DNA of 64,000 bases, taken from positions 806,001 through 870,000 of the forward strand of contig NZ_JACYFK010000002.1 in the NCBI RefSeq assembly GCF_014855515.1, written 5' to 3'. The DNA is from Euzebyella marina (GTDB lineage Bacteria > Bacteroidota > Bacteroidia > Flavobacteriales > Flavobacteriaceae). The notes under the pieces were generated by a model, which ran no database searches, had not been told where the DNA came from, and saw nothing but the letters and a program-made list of their open reading frames with translations. This document shows positions 44,628 through 54,166 of this stretch, piece by piece (within the stretch, counting starts at the first letter, position 1; each line of letters begins with the position of its first letter). Position numbers and translations under genes: made by a program.

Positions 44628-45908
44628 ATGAAAAAAGTCAATTTATTTTTTTCCCTTCTATTTATGGGGCTTCTTTTTGTCGGCTGTAGCAGTGATGACA
44701 ATGGTGGAAACAACCCAGGTACCGAAAATCCCACTGGTGAGGAGCCGCAACCGGAAGAAATGGAAAAATATGTAGTTACCGCTACACCACTGGCGACCGA
44801 AGGCGTTGCCGATTATATACTTACTACTGACGACCTAAGTTCAGGTAGTATTTCGACCGAGGGTAACGGTATAGAACAAGATGGTACGTATCGTTATTAT
44901 GTAACCAATAACGACAAGTTTTTTAGTTTGCTTTACGGACAGGGAAACCCTGGTGCCGTTACAACATACGGTCTTAATTCTGAAGGAGAACTGGAACTTC
45001 TATCAGATTTTCAAGCTGAAACCGTACAGGCATTCGAAGCAGTTGACGATGATATTTTGATGATGAAAATTTCTCGAAGTAGTGACGCCCCTTTTGCCTA
45101 CTGGTACCGATTAGACACTAATAGTCTTCAGATTGCTGCCGAAGGACAGATCAACACCCAAGAACTAGCCGATAATGAGAATGGTGAAATCGCCTTCTTT
45201 TCATGGATTACCCAGATAGATGATAAGGTATACCTACCTTATTTCTTAGTTAAAGGTTGTTGTGATGATCGATTTGGGACCGAGTTTCCTGATGAAGCTC
45301 ATGTTGCGGTTTATTCTTATCCTGAGATGGAATATGTTGAAACCATTAGCGATGACCGAACAAGTTTCATTGGCCGCTACTTTGTGAACGGGTTGACAGC
45401 TGACGAAAATGGTGATGCCTATGCCTTTTCTTCGGCAGTAGCTACCAATGCAGGTGAATTCAATTCAACATTGCCTTCTGCCATAACACGTATACCAAAC
45501 GGTTCGAGCAGTTTCGATTCTTTTTATTTTAATCTTGAACAGGCTTCGGGTGGTTATGTTATAGACTCACATATCTATGCCGGAAATGGCAAATTCGTCG
45601 GCATTATGCAGAACAAAGCGGAAATGACAAGTGCTTATGGCGGCGGAAAGGAATTTGCTATTATCGATGTCTACAACGAGACTTTCGAATGGGTTTCCGG
45701 TTTGCCAGACCCTTCTACCATTACCACCTTGACTTATAGAAATAATTACGTTTCAGAAGATGGTAAAACCGTTTATGTGGGTATAACTACCGAAACAGGA
45801 AGTTTCGTTTACAATATTGATGTTGATGGTGCTGCAGCTACTCAAGGACTCGAAGTAGAGGGCGGGGTTATCACAGCCTTGCATTCGCTAAAAGCAAGCG
45901 CAGAATAA
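44628..45908 (+). CDS. DUF4374-family lipoprotein of the siderophore locus
   Basis: 426 residues. Lipoprotein signal (FVGC, Cys 20), an acidic Asn/Pro/Glu linker, then a beta-propeller-like body of repeated strands (YRYYVTNNDKFFSLLYGQGNPG, YVVTATPLATEGVADYILTTDDLSSGSIST) typical of DUF4374 proteins that sit next to TonB-dependent siderophore receptors in Bacteroidota. It probably acts on the cell surface or in the periplasm and helps capture the ferric siderophore; the mechanism is inferred from its neighbours. It is co-transcribed with the receptor and followed by a terminator. Confidence 0.82.
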   Translation: MKKVNLFFSLLFMGLLFVGCSSDDNGGNNPGTENPTGEEPQPEEMEKYVVTATPLATEGVADYILTTDDLSSGSISTEGNGIEQDGTYRYYVTNNDKFFSLLYGQGNPGAVTTYGLNSEGELELLSDFQAETVQAFEAVDDDILMMKISRSSDAPFAYWYRLDTNSLQIAAEGQINTQELADNENGEIAFFSWITQIDDKVYLPYFLVKGCCDDRFGTEFPDEAHVAVYSYPEMEYVETISDDRTSFIGRYFVNGLTADENGDAYAFSSAVATNAGEFNSTLPSAITRIPNGSSSFDSFYFNLEQASGGYVIDSHIYAGNGKFVGIMQNKAEMTSAYGGGKEFAIIDVYNETFEWVSGLPDPSTITTLTYRNNYVSEDGKTVYVGITTETGSFVYNIDVDGAAATQGLEVEGGVITALHSLKASAE

Positions 45909-45945
45909 TTCACAGAAAGATTAGTTTTCAAGTTGGTTTGATTTG

Positions 45946-45981
45946 GGCCTGTTCTCTTTAAAGAGAGCAGGGCCTTTTTCT
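45946..45981 (+). terminator. Terminator of the receptor-DUF4374 operon
   Basis: GGCCTGTTCTCTTT pairs with AAAGAGAGCAGGGCC (one bulge, one G-T pair) without a true loop spacer, followed by five T. It lies about 40 bp after the DUF4374 stop. Confidence 0.75.
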
Positions 45982-46007
45982 GAAACGGTTTGCTTTTTAA
46001 ACTAAGG

Positions 46008-47042
46008 TCAGTATTTGACGGGCTTCAAGGAAAAAGCCCTTGCAGGGTTCACCTTCATTAACAGATGTAGTTCTTCAGGCGTAAAGCCATTTTTCTTGAG
46101 TTCGGGCAAAAGCACTTCAAAGATATCGGTATACCCCCTAAAACTTCCACCGTTCTCTTCACCAACCGTGTACCATCCGGCATCTTGCGAAATCAGAACA
46201 TGATCGAGAAACTTTCTCTCTTTCAAAACAAGTAGGCGCTGCACATAGAAATCTATGTTTTTCTTTCCATTTTCTCCATCGGCATTAACACCATCCAAAG
46301 AAATCCATCCCCCTTGTCCGACAATGTCAAGATTACCTTCCATAGTTCCATTCTGTGCATGAGCCCAGACAAAGGCACTTGTGGGAGCCTCCATTTTTTT
46401 CAAAATATCTATTTGTTGACCTGCGGCTTCATCCGAACCTGTGTGGGATACAATGGTAAGGCCTGTTTGTAAATGGGTTAGAGCCGCAGCTGCTACCAGT
46501 TTTTGATGGAACGATGACAGTTGGGTATTAGCATCAACCGAAATTTTTATAAAACCAGGCTTGATACCCGTGGAATCAATTCCTTCAAAAAATTCATGAA
46601 TCCATACACCAGCAATGGAGTCCTCTGAAGCTTCCAGCACTTTTTTGGGAACATATTTATTTTCACCGGCCCCATAAAAACCAGTGTTGGTCATGATTTG
46701 CAAACCTGAAAGTTCGGAAAGCTTTTTTAGCACCAAGGGATCACGACCCAAATAAGCGGGCGTACAATCTATAAAAGTGGTCACCCCCTTTTGCTTTACT
46801 TCCTGTAAAAAAGGCAAGGCACGTGCTACCACCTCATTGACCGACCAACGATGATTTCCGGTTTGATCTGCCCCTACCCAATCTACCATCACGTGTTCAT
46901 GCGGCAATACGGTTCCCATAGATTCTGAATCGATTTTTCCCTGTACCGTCATTATCTGGGAATAAGAAACAGGAAAATACCCTAGATATAGCACCACAAA
47001 GCACAGTGGGTATTTAAAGAGGCGTAAGAACGAACCAGACAT
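46008..47042 (-). CDS. Exported phosphotriesterase-family amidohydrolase
   Basis: 344 residues with an N-terminal signal-like segment to about residue 29. Binuclear metal site of the phosphotriesterase/lactonase family is complete: His 48 and His 50 (PHEHV), the carboxylated Lys 166 (FIKISVD), His 200 (SHTG), His 228 (WAHAQ) and Asp 287 (SQDAGW). The family includes lactonases and phosphotriesterases; the native substrate is unknown here. It is followed downstream by the siderophore terminator region (convergent). Confidence 0.9.
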   Translation of the reverse strand: MSGSFLRLFKYPLCFVVLYLGYFPVSYSQIMTVQGKIDSESMGTVLPHEHVMVDWVGADQTGNHRWSVNEVVARALPFLQEVKQKGVTTFIDCTPAYLGRDPLVLKKLSELSGLQIMTNTGFYGAGENKYVPKKVLEASEDSIAGVWIHEFFEGIDSTGIKPGFIKISVDANTQLSSFHQKLVAAAALTHLQTGLTIVSHTGSDEAAGQQIDILKKMEAPTSAFVWAHAQNGTMEGNLDIVGQGGWISLDGVNADGENGKKNIDFYVQRLLVLKERKFLDHVLISQDAGWYTVGEENGGSFRGYTDIFEVLLPELKKNGFTPEELHLLMKVNPARAFSLKPVKY

Positions 47043-47077
47043 ATAGTTATGATTAGAAGTTTAATCGAACAGGTAAC

Positions 47078-47938
47078 TTATTTTAGGTAATCTGAAACCT
47101 TTACTAAGTTGTAATTAGGGTTATCACCCAATAAATCACTTAACACACCTATGTGCAGTTGACCCATAATCAACACGATACGCTTCGCTCTGTTTTGAAG
47201 CTGCACATTCAAAATATTGGAATAAATCTTCAGGTTTCTATTGTAAAAAAGGGTAATATATTCGGCACCGATATACCGCTCATCAATACTGCCAATGTCT
47301 ACCGTATTCGTACCATCTTCAGAAAATTTTCCATCGATTACATAGGCCGGCAGATTGAAAATTAGATTATGCGATAAACTAACGAGTTCAGGACGGTTCA
47401 TGGTCTTGATATATTCATAGATGGAAAGGCTATCTTGTTGTACCTTCTTTTTCAAGGGGCGAGCAGTACTGATCAACTTCATTAGGCCATTTTTGAACAA
47501 ATCAAAGTTAGTTCCTGATTTTAGCAGAGACTGCGAAGTTGATTCATAATGATCAATACCATGAACACCTTTCAAACCCATTTTTTTGGCCAGCCTAAAA
47601 CCCACTTGAAAAGTTTCAGAAGAACCACCTTCTAGATCGGCCAATTTTAATTCACCCTTATCAAATGCCATATAAAGACTGTCCATTAATTGCTGCTCTT
47701 TTGGCTCTCTTTCTATCATAACCATATCGGGTTCGAAATCTGCAAGACCAGCGACTAGCTTTTTTATTTCCTTCTGTTTTTTATCACTAAAAACGTTTGA
47801 AGCGGGGGTACCGTCGTCCATCTGACTGAGGTGGTCAAATCCGACCAATAGAATATCTATCTTTTCCTTTTCCTGAGCTTGAAGTGGAATTGTTAGGGTG
47901 CTAATCAACAATAAAAAAAAGAACGTTTTTAAAGGCAT
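47078..47938 (-). CDS. Exported TraB/DUF5694-like protein
   Basis: 286 residues with a signal peptide (cleavage after LQAQ, near 21). The body has the pattern of Bacteroidota DUF5694 proteins, which are TraB/TIKI-related: IDILLVGFDHLSQ at the start, DMVMIEREPKEQQ and a C-terminal IGAEYITLFYNRNLKIYSNILN...RIVLIMGQLHIGVLSDLL with a conserved GxxH. TIKI-type relatives are metalloproteases; whether this one is active is unknown. It lies 35 bp upstream of the phosphotriesterase-like gene on the same strand. Confidence 0.75.
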   Translation of the reverse strand: MPLKTFFFLLLISTLTIPLQAQEKEKIDILLVGFDHLSQMDDGTPASNVFSDKKQKEIKKLVAGLADFEPDMVMIEREPKEQQLMDSLYMAFDKGELKLADLEGGSSETFQVGFRLAKKMGLKGVHGIDHYESTSQSLLKSGTNFDLFKNGLMKLISTARPLKKKVQQDSLSIYEYIKTMNRPELVSLSHNLIFNLPAYVIDGKFSEDGTNTVDIGSIDERYIGAEYITLFYNRNLKIYSNILNVQLQNRAKRIVLIMGQLHIGVLSDLLGDNPNYNLVKVSDYLK

Positions 47939-47984
47939 ACAATATATTTGAAATTAAAGTTTAGTAATCGAATTCATCTTCGTA

Positions 47985-48362
47985 TCAATTTCTCCATTTT
48001 GCTCCATGTTCTTCTACGGCCACACGTCTATACTCCGCTATTTCTCGAATTAGATCTACAGGTAACGGCTGGTTCAAAGGAAATTGAATGGAATCTTGCC
48101 CTAAGACATAAGGCCGCAACTGGTTTTTAAAGGGCTCTAACGCCTGTCTGGTCGGCACAAAATTCAGGTGTGCCTTATGGCATGAAAAAGCGAATAAAAT
48201 AGTTTCAGTTTCCAGTATAGGCTTTCCCCATTTTAGGTTTTCTATTGCACTAGGGGCGACCTCTTTTAGAAGTTTTCGTAGTTCTTCGAACTTGCTTCTT
48301 GAAGCCTGAGGAAGGTTGAGTATATATTCATCTACGGCTTTTGAATGATCTTTCGCCCTCAT
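47985..48362 (-). CDS. DUF1801-family protein
   Basis: 125 residues. The sequence VDEYILNLPQASRSKFEELRKLLKEVAPSAIENLKWGKPILETETILFAFSCHKAHLNFVP is a clear DUF1801 (YdhG/YobF-like) pattern: cytoplasmic, a mixed alpha/beta fold of unknown function. It lies 3 bp after the SnoaL-like gene's stop, so the two are co-transcribed. No further role can be inferred. Confidence 0.88.
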   Translation of the reverse strand: MRAKDHSKAVDEYILNLPQASRSKFEELRKLLKEVAPSAIENLKWGKPILETETILFAFSCHKAHLNFVPTRQALEPFKNQLRPYVLGQDSIQFPLNQPLPVDLIREIAEYRRVAVEEHGAKWRN

Positions 48363-48365
48363 AGA

Positions 48366-48728
48366 TTAGAAAAGTCCGTTTTCATTGGGGGAATCCTTTT
48401 CAATCACTTGACCCAAGTCCCAGAGTTCTACAATTTTATCAGATTCAAATCTAAAGATGTGAACCACGGCAATATCCATATCTTCTTTTACCACCAAAGA
48501 GTGCGTAAGCACTGTATCTCCATCTTCATACGAATACTTTATATCTATGCTTTTATTAGGGTGGGTAAGGTGAGCTTCTTTCATTGCCTCTAGCAAGGCA
48601 TTGCGACTCCCTTTAAAATATTGGTTGTGATGAACAAATTTATGAGAAACATACTTTTCATAAGCTTCATCTACTCTGCCCATACCAGCAGATTTTAAAA
48701 ACTCAGCAGCTATTTCTTTTCTATTCAT
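48366..48728 (-). CDS. SnoaL-like (NTF2-fold) protein
   Basis: 120 residues. FLKSAGMGRVDEAYEKYVSHKFVHHNQYFKGSRNALLEAMKEAHLTHPNKSIDIKYSYEDGDTVLTHSLV...VVHIFRFESDKIVELWDLGQVIE matches SnoaL-like polyketide-cyclase-type proteins with a hydrophobic cone-shaped pocket. Cytoplasmic; ligand or reaction unknown. First gene of a two-gene unit with the DUF1801 protein. Confidence 0.87.
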   Translation of the reverse strand: MNRKEIAAEFLKSAGMGRVDEAYEKYVSHKFVHHNQYFKGSRNALLEAMKEAHLTHPNKSIDIKYSYEDGDTVLTHSLVVKEDMDIAVVHIFRFESDKIVELWDLGQVIEKDSPNENGLF

Positions 48729-48982
48729 GGCTCTATTTATTTAATCGCTAAAATCATTATAGCCCCATAAATCTACGTTTTCCTTAAATATTTCTCTAAA
48801 GCACCAACAAAAAATTTATAAGATAAGGCCCATATAGTTTCTTGGCTTTGGTAAAAGATTTGTGATTTTCACCTAAATAATTTTTGTACAGTTGTTTTTT
48901 ATAAAGATGGCTTGATTCTTGTGGCAAATAAATTACATCACAAAATCAATTAAAACCCATTAATACCACCTAACTACACATC

Positions 48983-49231
48983 ATGCCACTGCATTTGACC
49001 AAATATTATAGAACAAATTCAACTTCTTGTAGCTTATCTGAATTAGACCAGCTTTATCAAAATACCATTTCTAGCCTGGCCTTAAATTTTAGAGTAGAGT
49101 ACTGCAACAGACTTTTAGACAGCCTTTTGTTCGACTTAAAGAATAACGAAGACAGAAAAGGAAAGAAAAAACTCAAAAAGTTACTGAAAGCTACCGAACA
49201 AGAATTGTTGGATTTAAAAAATCGTAAATGA
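48983..49231 (+). CDS. Small basic hypothetical protein
   Basis: 82 residues. No known family recognised. The first 45 residues are mixed; the C-terminal 35 are a charged, Lys-rich amphipathic helix (LKNNEDRKGKKKLKKLLKATEQELLDLKNRK) that may be a coiled coil or nucleic-acid-binding. It is read in the same direction as the hybrid kinase 83 bp downstream. The protein is likely but not certain to be real. Confidence 0.5.
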   Translation: MPLHLTKYYRTNSTSCSLSELDQLYQNTISSLALNFRVEYCNRLLDSLLFDLKNNEDRKGKKKLKKLLKATEQELLDLKNRK

Positions 49232-49314
49232 CAGGACAGAGTCGTTAGTTTGTACATTTAAAGCTGCATTTCTCAAAACAAATATTTTATTTACTTTGAG
49301 AACGATAAACCGCC

Positions 49315-51957
49315 ATGAACGTACGATATTCACTAGCTACCCGTTTTGCCCTTTTCTTTACGGGAGCCCTTATATTTTGTATTCTTCTTACCGGTTATCT
49401 TGTTTTTACGAAAGCTTCAGATGTTATCGTCTCTTACTCAAAAGAGCGAATCGACCATACTTCTGAGCTTGCTGAACAATCGTTTCTTTCACTTTTAAAA
49501 GAAGTTTCAGATGATGTGGCCATAATTTCTTCCAGTCCCGTACTGAATAACTATATCAATTCGCCCACTCAGCAGAATTTTGGTGACATTAAAGAGTTGT
49601 TTCGGCTTACCCTTGAAAATAAATTGCCTTATTTTCAAATAAGATTTATTGGTAAGGAAAACGGAGGGCAAGAACTTATTCGTTTCGACAAGCTGAACGA
49701 CAGTATTTTTATTCCTGACAATCTTCAGAAAAAAGGAGATCTTGATTACTATCAGGAAACTATACAGATGAAGAAAGGTCAGGTTTACCTTTCAAAGATC
49801 AACTTGAACGAAGAGTATGGTACCATCAGTGAACCCGTAACCCCAACGGTAAGGGCAGCCAGCCCCATCTTCAATCGCAACAACGATTTAGTGGGTATTT
49901 TGGTCATCAATGTTGATTTAATCAGTTTTTACAGAGACCTAGAACGAATTTCAGGGAGAGAGTCGCAACTTTTATTGATAGATGCCGAAGGGCAGTACCT
50001 TTACACTCCAGAATATCAAAAATGGTTTGCCTTTCAAACAGGCAAAAGTTATAACTACTTTACTGATTTTAAAATCGGGAAAGACTCTGTTATCAACCAA
50101 GCAAGCTTTTTTGGTCAGATAAAAGACATTCAAAATAATGTTTATTTATGTGGCTTACGTGAATTGATATATTTTCACGGATCTCGAAAAATCTATCTTA
50201 TTTCATCTATCGAACAAGATATTCTCTTGCAAAGTGCAAGGGCGGTTCGTAGCGATAGTCTAAAAACCTCGCTGTGGGTATGTGGTTTCGCCATTGTTAT
50301 TTCACTTCTGTTCGTAAATATATTTTCAAAGAAAATAAGACAAGTGACCAAGGCAATAGCCGACTACGAAGATGGCGGGTCTACCGACATTAAGTTACCT
50401 ACCAATCGAAAAGATGAAATTGGCGTTTTGGCCAATACCTTTTCGAAAATGAAGACCAAGATTGACCAAAAAGTATCGGAACTGAATGTAGCCCTTCAAA
50501 AAGAACAACATGCCAAAAATCAGCGCGACGAATTTCTTCAGAATATGAGCCATGAGATGCGTACGCCTCTCAATACGATTCTTGGCCTGACCAAATTATT
50601 GGGCAAACAGTCCCCTAAAAAAGCACAAATACCGATACTATCCTCATTAGAAAAAAGTGCTCAAAACCTAGAAGGATTGGTGTACGATGTGCTTGACCAT
50701 CAAAAACTGGTTGAAGGAAAATTAAAGATCAATCTAGTGCCTACAAATTTAGTAGAGCTTTTTACAGACATACACCAGAATTATAAGTATGAAGCCCTTA
50801 GAAAAGGACTTTCCTTTAGACTTACCGTTGATGAAGAAATTAACGGAAATAGTTATCTGACCGACCCTTTGCGTCTATCCCAGATCGTCACCAATTTGGT
50901 TGTCAATGCCATAAAATACACTCAAAAGGGTGAAATAGAATTACAAGCAGGTTTGAGTGCAGACATTTCGCCACAGCTCCAGGTAAAAATTAGAGATACA
51001 GGTATCGGCATTGAGGCTGATAATCTTGCAAAAATTAATGAACGTTTTTATCGAGAGAAAGAGAATATAGACGGTAGATATGGTGGTTATGGTCTAGGGC
51101 TATCCATCGTAAAACAATTGACCACTTTATTCGGTGGGGTACTTTCGGGCAAGTCGACCAAGGGAAAAGGTTCTGAGTTCATCTTGTTGATTCCCATAGA
51201 AAAAGCAGGACCGGTTAAAAAAGACCAAGGAAAATCAAAAAGAATTGCTTTTCCCCTACTAGACAAAACCTACAGAGTACTGCATATCGAAGACGATGAA
51301 TCTACGCAACAACTAACGAAGCATGTTCTCGATGACCGTAGCATTGAGTTGAAACAAACTAAAAGTTGGAGAGAAGCTTCTAAAGCCATTTCCTCTCAAG
51401 AAGTAGATTTAATCATTAGCGACCTAATGCTAGATGATAACAACCTGGTGACTTCTTTAACTGATTTGAGAAAGAAGGGAAAGATTGATTGTCCGTTGTT
51501 GGTAGTATCCGCTTTAGAACCATTGGTTATGAGAAAAGTCAGTAACCACTATCTTCAAAAACCTTTCGACATTGATCATTTTAAAGATGTTGTTTACCGC
51601 ATTTTAGGAAGCAATGAAATTAATCCACCTGATTTTAAGCCTTTCTACAAGAATTATGATAAGGATACCTCAAAAATCAACAGAGTACTTGAGTTGTTAG
51701 AAAAGGAATTTTTATCATATTCAAAAAGAATAGAAAAGGTGTATGACATCAAAAATCAAAAAGAATATGAGGCCATTTCACATAAATTAATCGCCCACAT
51801 CAATACCCTCAAATTAGAACAGCTTCAAAAACTGTTACCGAAAGAAGTATACCAACTTAAAGAAACCGAATTGAAAAAAATCATGAACCTTTTCAATTAT
51901 TATCAGGTTTGTATAAGGTGCGAAAGACAAATCAATTCAACAAATCAATCTTATTGA
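49315..51957 (+). CDS. Membrane hybrid histidine kinase with receiver and HPt-like tail
   Basis: 880 residues. TM1 (13-32), a periplasmic Cache-type sensor (about 35-315: FQIRFIGKENGGQELIRFDK, DLVGILVINVDL), TM2 (about 320-340), HAMP-like linker, the kinase core with His 413 (NMSHEMRTPLNTILGL) and HATPase (NLVVNAIKYT, RDTGIGI, YGGYGLGLSIVKQL), a receiver domain with Asp 703 (IISDLMLDD) and an HPt-like tail with His 823 (SHKLIAHINTLK). So a complete His-Asp-His chain is present. Its 3' end overlaps the convergent LytTR regulator by 26 bp, which could supply the final Asp. Confidence 0.9.
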   Translation: MNVRYSLATRFALFFTGALIFCILLTGYLVFTKASDVIVSYSKERIDHTSELAEQSFLSLLKEVSDDVAIISSSPVLNNYINSPTQQNFGDIKELFRLTLENKLPYFQIRFIGKENGGQELIRFDKLNDSIFIPDNLQKKGDLDYYQETIQMKKGQVYLSKINLNEEYGTISEPVTPTVRAASPIFNRNNDLVGILVINVDLISFYRDLERISGRESQLLLIDAEGQYLYTPEYQKWFAFQTGKSYNYFTDFKIGKDSVINQASFFGQIKDIQNNVYLCGLRELIYFHGSRKIYLISSIEQDILLQSARAVRSDSLKTSLWVCGFAIVISLLFVNIFSKKIRQVTKAIADYEDGGSTDIKLPTNRKDEIGVLANTFSKMKTKIDQKVSELNVALQKEQHAKNQRDEFLQNMSHEMRTPLNTILGLTKLLGKQSPKKAQIPILSSLEKSAQNLEGLVYDVLDHQKLVEGKLKINLVPTNLVELFTDIHQNYKYEALRKGLSFRLTVDEEINGNSYLTDPLRLSQIVTNLVVNAIKYTQKGEIELQAGLSADISPQLQVKIRDTGIGIEADNLAKINERFYREKENIDGRYGGYGLGLSIVKQLTTLFGGVLSGKSTKGKGSEFILLIPIEKAGPVKKDQGKSKRIAFPLLDKTYRVLHIEDDESTQQLTKHVLDDRSIELKQTKSWREASKAISSQEVDLIISDLMLDDNNLVTSLTDLRKKGKIDCPLLVVSALEPLVMRKVSNHYLQKPFDIDHFKDVVYRILGSNEINPPDFKPFYKNYDKDTSKINRVLELLEKEFLSYSKRIEKVYDIKNQKEYEAISHKLIAHINTLKLEQLQKLLPKEVYQLKETELKKIMNLFNYYQVCIRCERQINSTNQSY

Positions 51958-52612
51958 ACAAATCTTTTTCATAGCGCTGGCTGATAGGTATATGGTCTCG
52001 ACCAATTTCAAGTGATTTATTGTCTATGGTGTCAATCTTATTGAGGTTGATAATAAAAGAACGGTGTACTTTTTGAAAAAAGCTAGGCAATTTGGGCTCA
52101 AGCTCCTTCAAGGTCATCAAAGTGAGTATCTTTTGATTTTCCATCACCACAGAAATGTAATTGGCTTCTGATTTGAAGTATTTTACATCTTCCAATTTTA
52201 TTTTAACCAAACGGTTTCCTTCTTTAATAAACAAACGCGACTTTTTATCGGGGTTTTGATTTAAAAAACTTTGGGCTTTCTGAAACCCTCTAAAAAATCG
52301 TGCAAAATCGACCGGCTTTACGAGATAGTCGACAATATTGTCATAAGCGTAAGAATCGGAAGCAAAATCTTTATGGGAAGTAACCATTATCACCGCCGTA
52401 GAGGGTTCGACGATATTCAATATTTCTTTACCTGTAAGATCAGGAAGATTAAAATCAAGAATTATCAGGTCAAACGTCGAGCCGTTAATCTGACTTACCG
52501 TTTCAAAGCCCGACATAGCGGTAGTTACGCCATTAATATCGTCAATCTTACTACAGAAATGCTCTAGCAAATCGCAAATCAATGGGTCATCATCTACAAT
52601 AAGACACTTCAT
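51932..52612 (-). CDS. LytTR-type response regulator
   Basis: 226 residues. Receiver domain with Asp 53 (IILDFNLP) and acidic D7-D8-D9, then a LytTR DNA-binding domain (about 125-226: RLFIKEGNRLVKIKLEDVKYFKSEANYISVVM ... FFQKVHRSFIINLNKIDTI). These regulators bind paired direct repeats. Its stop-proximal end overlaps the 3' end of the hybrid kinase by 26 bp in opposite orientation, an arrangement that links both genes physically and perhaps through antisense transcription. Confidence 0.92.
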   Translation of the reverse strand: MKCLIVDDDPLICDLLEHFCSKIDDINGVTTAMSGFETVSQINGSTFDLIILDFNLPDLTGKEILNIVEPSTAVIMVTSHKDFASDSYAYDNIVDYLVKPVDFARFFRGFQKAQSFLNQNPDKKSRLFIKEGNRLVKIKLEDVKYFKSEANYISVVMENQKILTLMTLKELEPKLPSFFQKVHRSFIINLNKIDTIDNKSLEIGRDHIPISQRYEKDLFNKIDLLN

Positions 52613-52845
52613 AAGTCACTACTATTTGTGGGGGAACAGGTTACCTAATAAAGGTTTAAAAAGTTGATTTATCAGATTATTTACTACGAATTTAAAAAAG
52701 TAAAAACTATTACCTCAAAGCATCTATCATGCATTCACTTACGATAAAGTTCAGTTTATTTCTTTAATGCCACCAAATTAGATTGCCGGTAAATGTAAAA
52801 TTCTATTTTAATTAAAGAAGAATTATTTCAATTTAAAAAGAAAGG

Positions 52846-53964
52846 TTATAGGCCAATGATTCCTTTACTCTCAAAAATTTTCATTTTTAAGACAGGGTCG
52901 TCCTTCATATAAGTTTCCATTTCCAGAAAACAGGTCTCAGCCAGCTTGTGATAAGAAACCATATCCATCTTTAGAACCCCACCCTTATCAGATTTCAAGG
53001 TGTTGAATTCTGGCAATTCTTTTCTGAGCAAAAATAATTGTGTTAAATAATCAATAGACATTAGCGAAGTGCCCGGGTCGTTTATGGCCGGGGAGCTAGC
53101 TTTTACGCCCACCTCTACCATATGTTTAAGACCGACCTCGATTACATCAATGGGCTCACCCCTATCAATACTGATACACCTCTTTATTTTTTGTTCAATG
53201 GATTCGTTTATTTGCCTGGAAACAGCTATCACAGGTTGATTTTCGAGTATAAAGGAACCCATTTTTTTTAGTAGCTTTATTTGAATATCATGCTCTTCAG
53301 AAATACCTATTAGCTTCTCTATTCTTATTTTATTCAAATAACCGCACTGGGTCATAGACACATACTGCTCCCAAAAATCTTTGCTTTTTTCTTCACTAGT
53401 CATTTCAAAGGGCAGATTCTTAATATGATAAATGGCGTTTTTAGTATTGGAAAAAGACTTTCGCAAAACATAGTTCACGTGAATCGATTGCGAAACGCTA
53501 TGTATAAAATATATGAAAAGAAGAATATTAAAAATGCCCATTAAAATAGCCAATGGCGCCGCGACCGAAGGAAACTGGTCACTAGATTTTCCGGAAACAA
53601 AAGCCGCCATAATCATGCAATAAATGATGGTACCACTGGTAACTCCCAAGATAATTTGGTGGTGCTTTTCTTTTAAAATGAGCGGAATCAATCTTGGTGA
53701 ATAATTGCTGATGCTGCGGTTCAAGACATCCATCACCATGGTATAACTAAAAATGGTGAGGGTAAAAATACCACCAATCGTAAAAGTTAAGATGAATTTG
53801 ACACTGTCTTTGTCCGAAATAGCCAGCTGAGGATAGTCATTTAACAACGAAGGCGATGTAATCACCAAAACAATAGCCAAGATACCGAAGCCCAATGCTA
53901 TGCAAAAGGTCATGAAAGAAATACTATTGAAAATTCTTCTGACCAATGAAAGTATGTTCACCAT
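52846..53964 (-). CDS. DUF2254-family membrane protein
   Basis: 372 residues from the ATG at 53964; a TTG seven codons earlier is less likely. Four membrane spans in the first half (FMTFCIALGFGILAIVLVI, FILTFTIGGIFTLTIFSYTMVMDVLNRSISNYSPR, IILGVTSGTIIYCMIMAAF, PLAILMGIFNILLFIYFIHSVSQSI) are followed by a cytoplasmic portion (PAINDPGTSLMSIDYL motif). The pattern is DUF2254, a predicted inner-membrane protein of unknown function. It stands alone, 233 bp from the LytTR gene. Confidence 0.85.
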   Translation of the reverse strand: MVNILSLVRRIFNSISFMTFCIALGFGILAIVLVITSPSLLNDYPQLAISDKDSVKFILTFTIGGIFTLTIFSYTMVMDVLNRSISNYSPRLIPLILKEKHHQIILGVTSGTIIYCMIMAAFVSGKSSDQFPSVAAPLAILMGIFNILLFIYFIHSVSQSIHVNYVLRKSFSNTKNAIYHIKNLPFEMTSEEKSKDFWEQYVSMTQCGYLNKIRIEKLIGISEEHDIQIKLLKKMGSFILENQPVIAVSRQINESIEQKIKRCISIDRGEPIDVIEVGLKHMVEVGVKASSPAINDPGTSLMSIDYLTQLFLLRKELPEFNTLKSDKGGVLKMDMVSYHKLAETCFLEMETYMKDDPVLKMKIFESKGIIGL

Positions 53965-54117
53965 TTCAAAAAATCTAAAAATCAAGCATTTACCTGAAAC
54001 TTGCGTTTTGTTGCAATATTAAAAAAGAAGATTATTGGCATAATGCTGTTAAGGCAAAAAAACGGACTGAAAAAAAGAAGTACCCCAAGTAAATACGAAA
54101 CAAAATTTATAAAAATA

Positions 54118-54164
54118 TTGTGCAACTAAATAACTGCATTTATATTTGCAACCAAATAACTGCG
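54118..54164 (+). promoter_or_regulatory. Promoter with flanking operator repeats, arsR-type operon
   Basis: A textbook Bacteroidota promoter: TTG at 54118-54120, 20-bp spacer, TATATTTG at 54141-54148. GCAACTAAATAACTGC (54122-54137) and GCAACCAAATAACTGC (54148-54163) are near-identical imperfect palindromes on either side of the -7 box, 26 bp apart. A dimeric ArsR-type repressor bound to them would shut the promoter, giving autoregulation. Confidence 0.72.
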
Positions 54165-54166
54165 TA

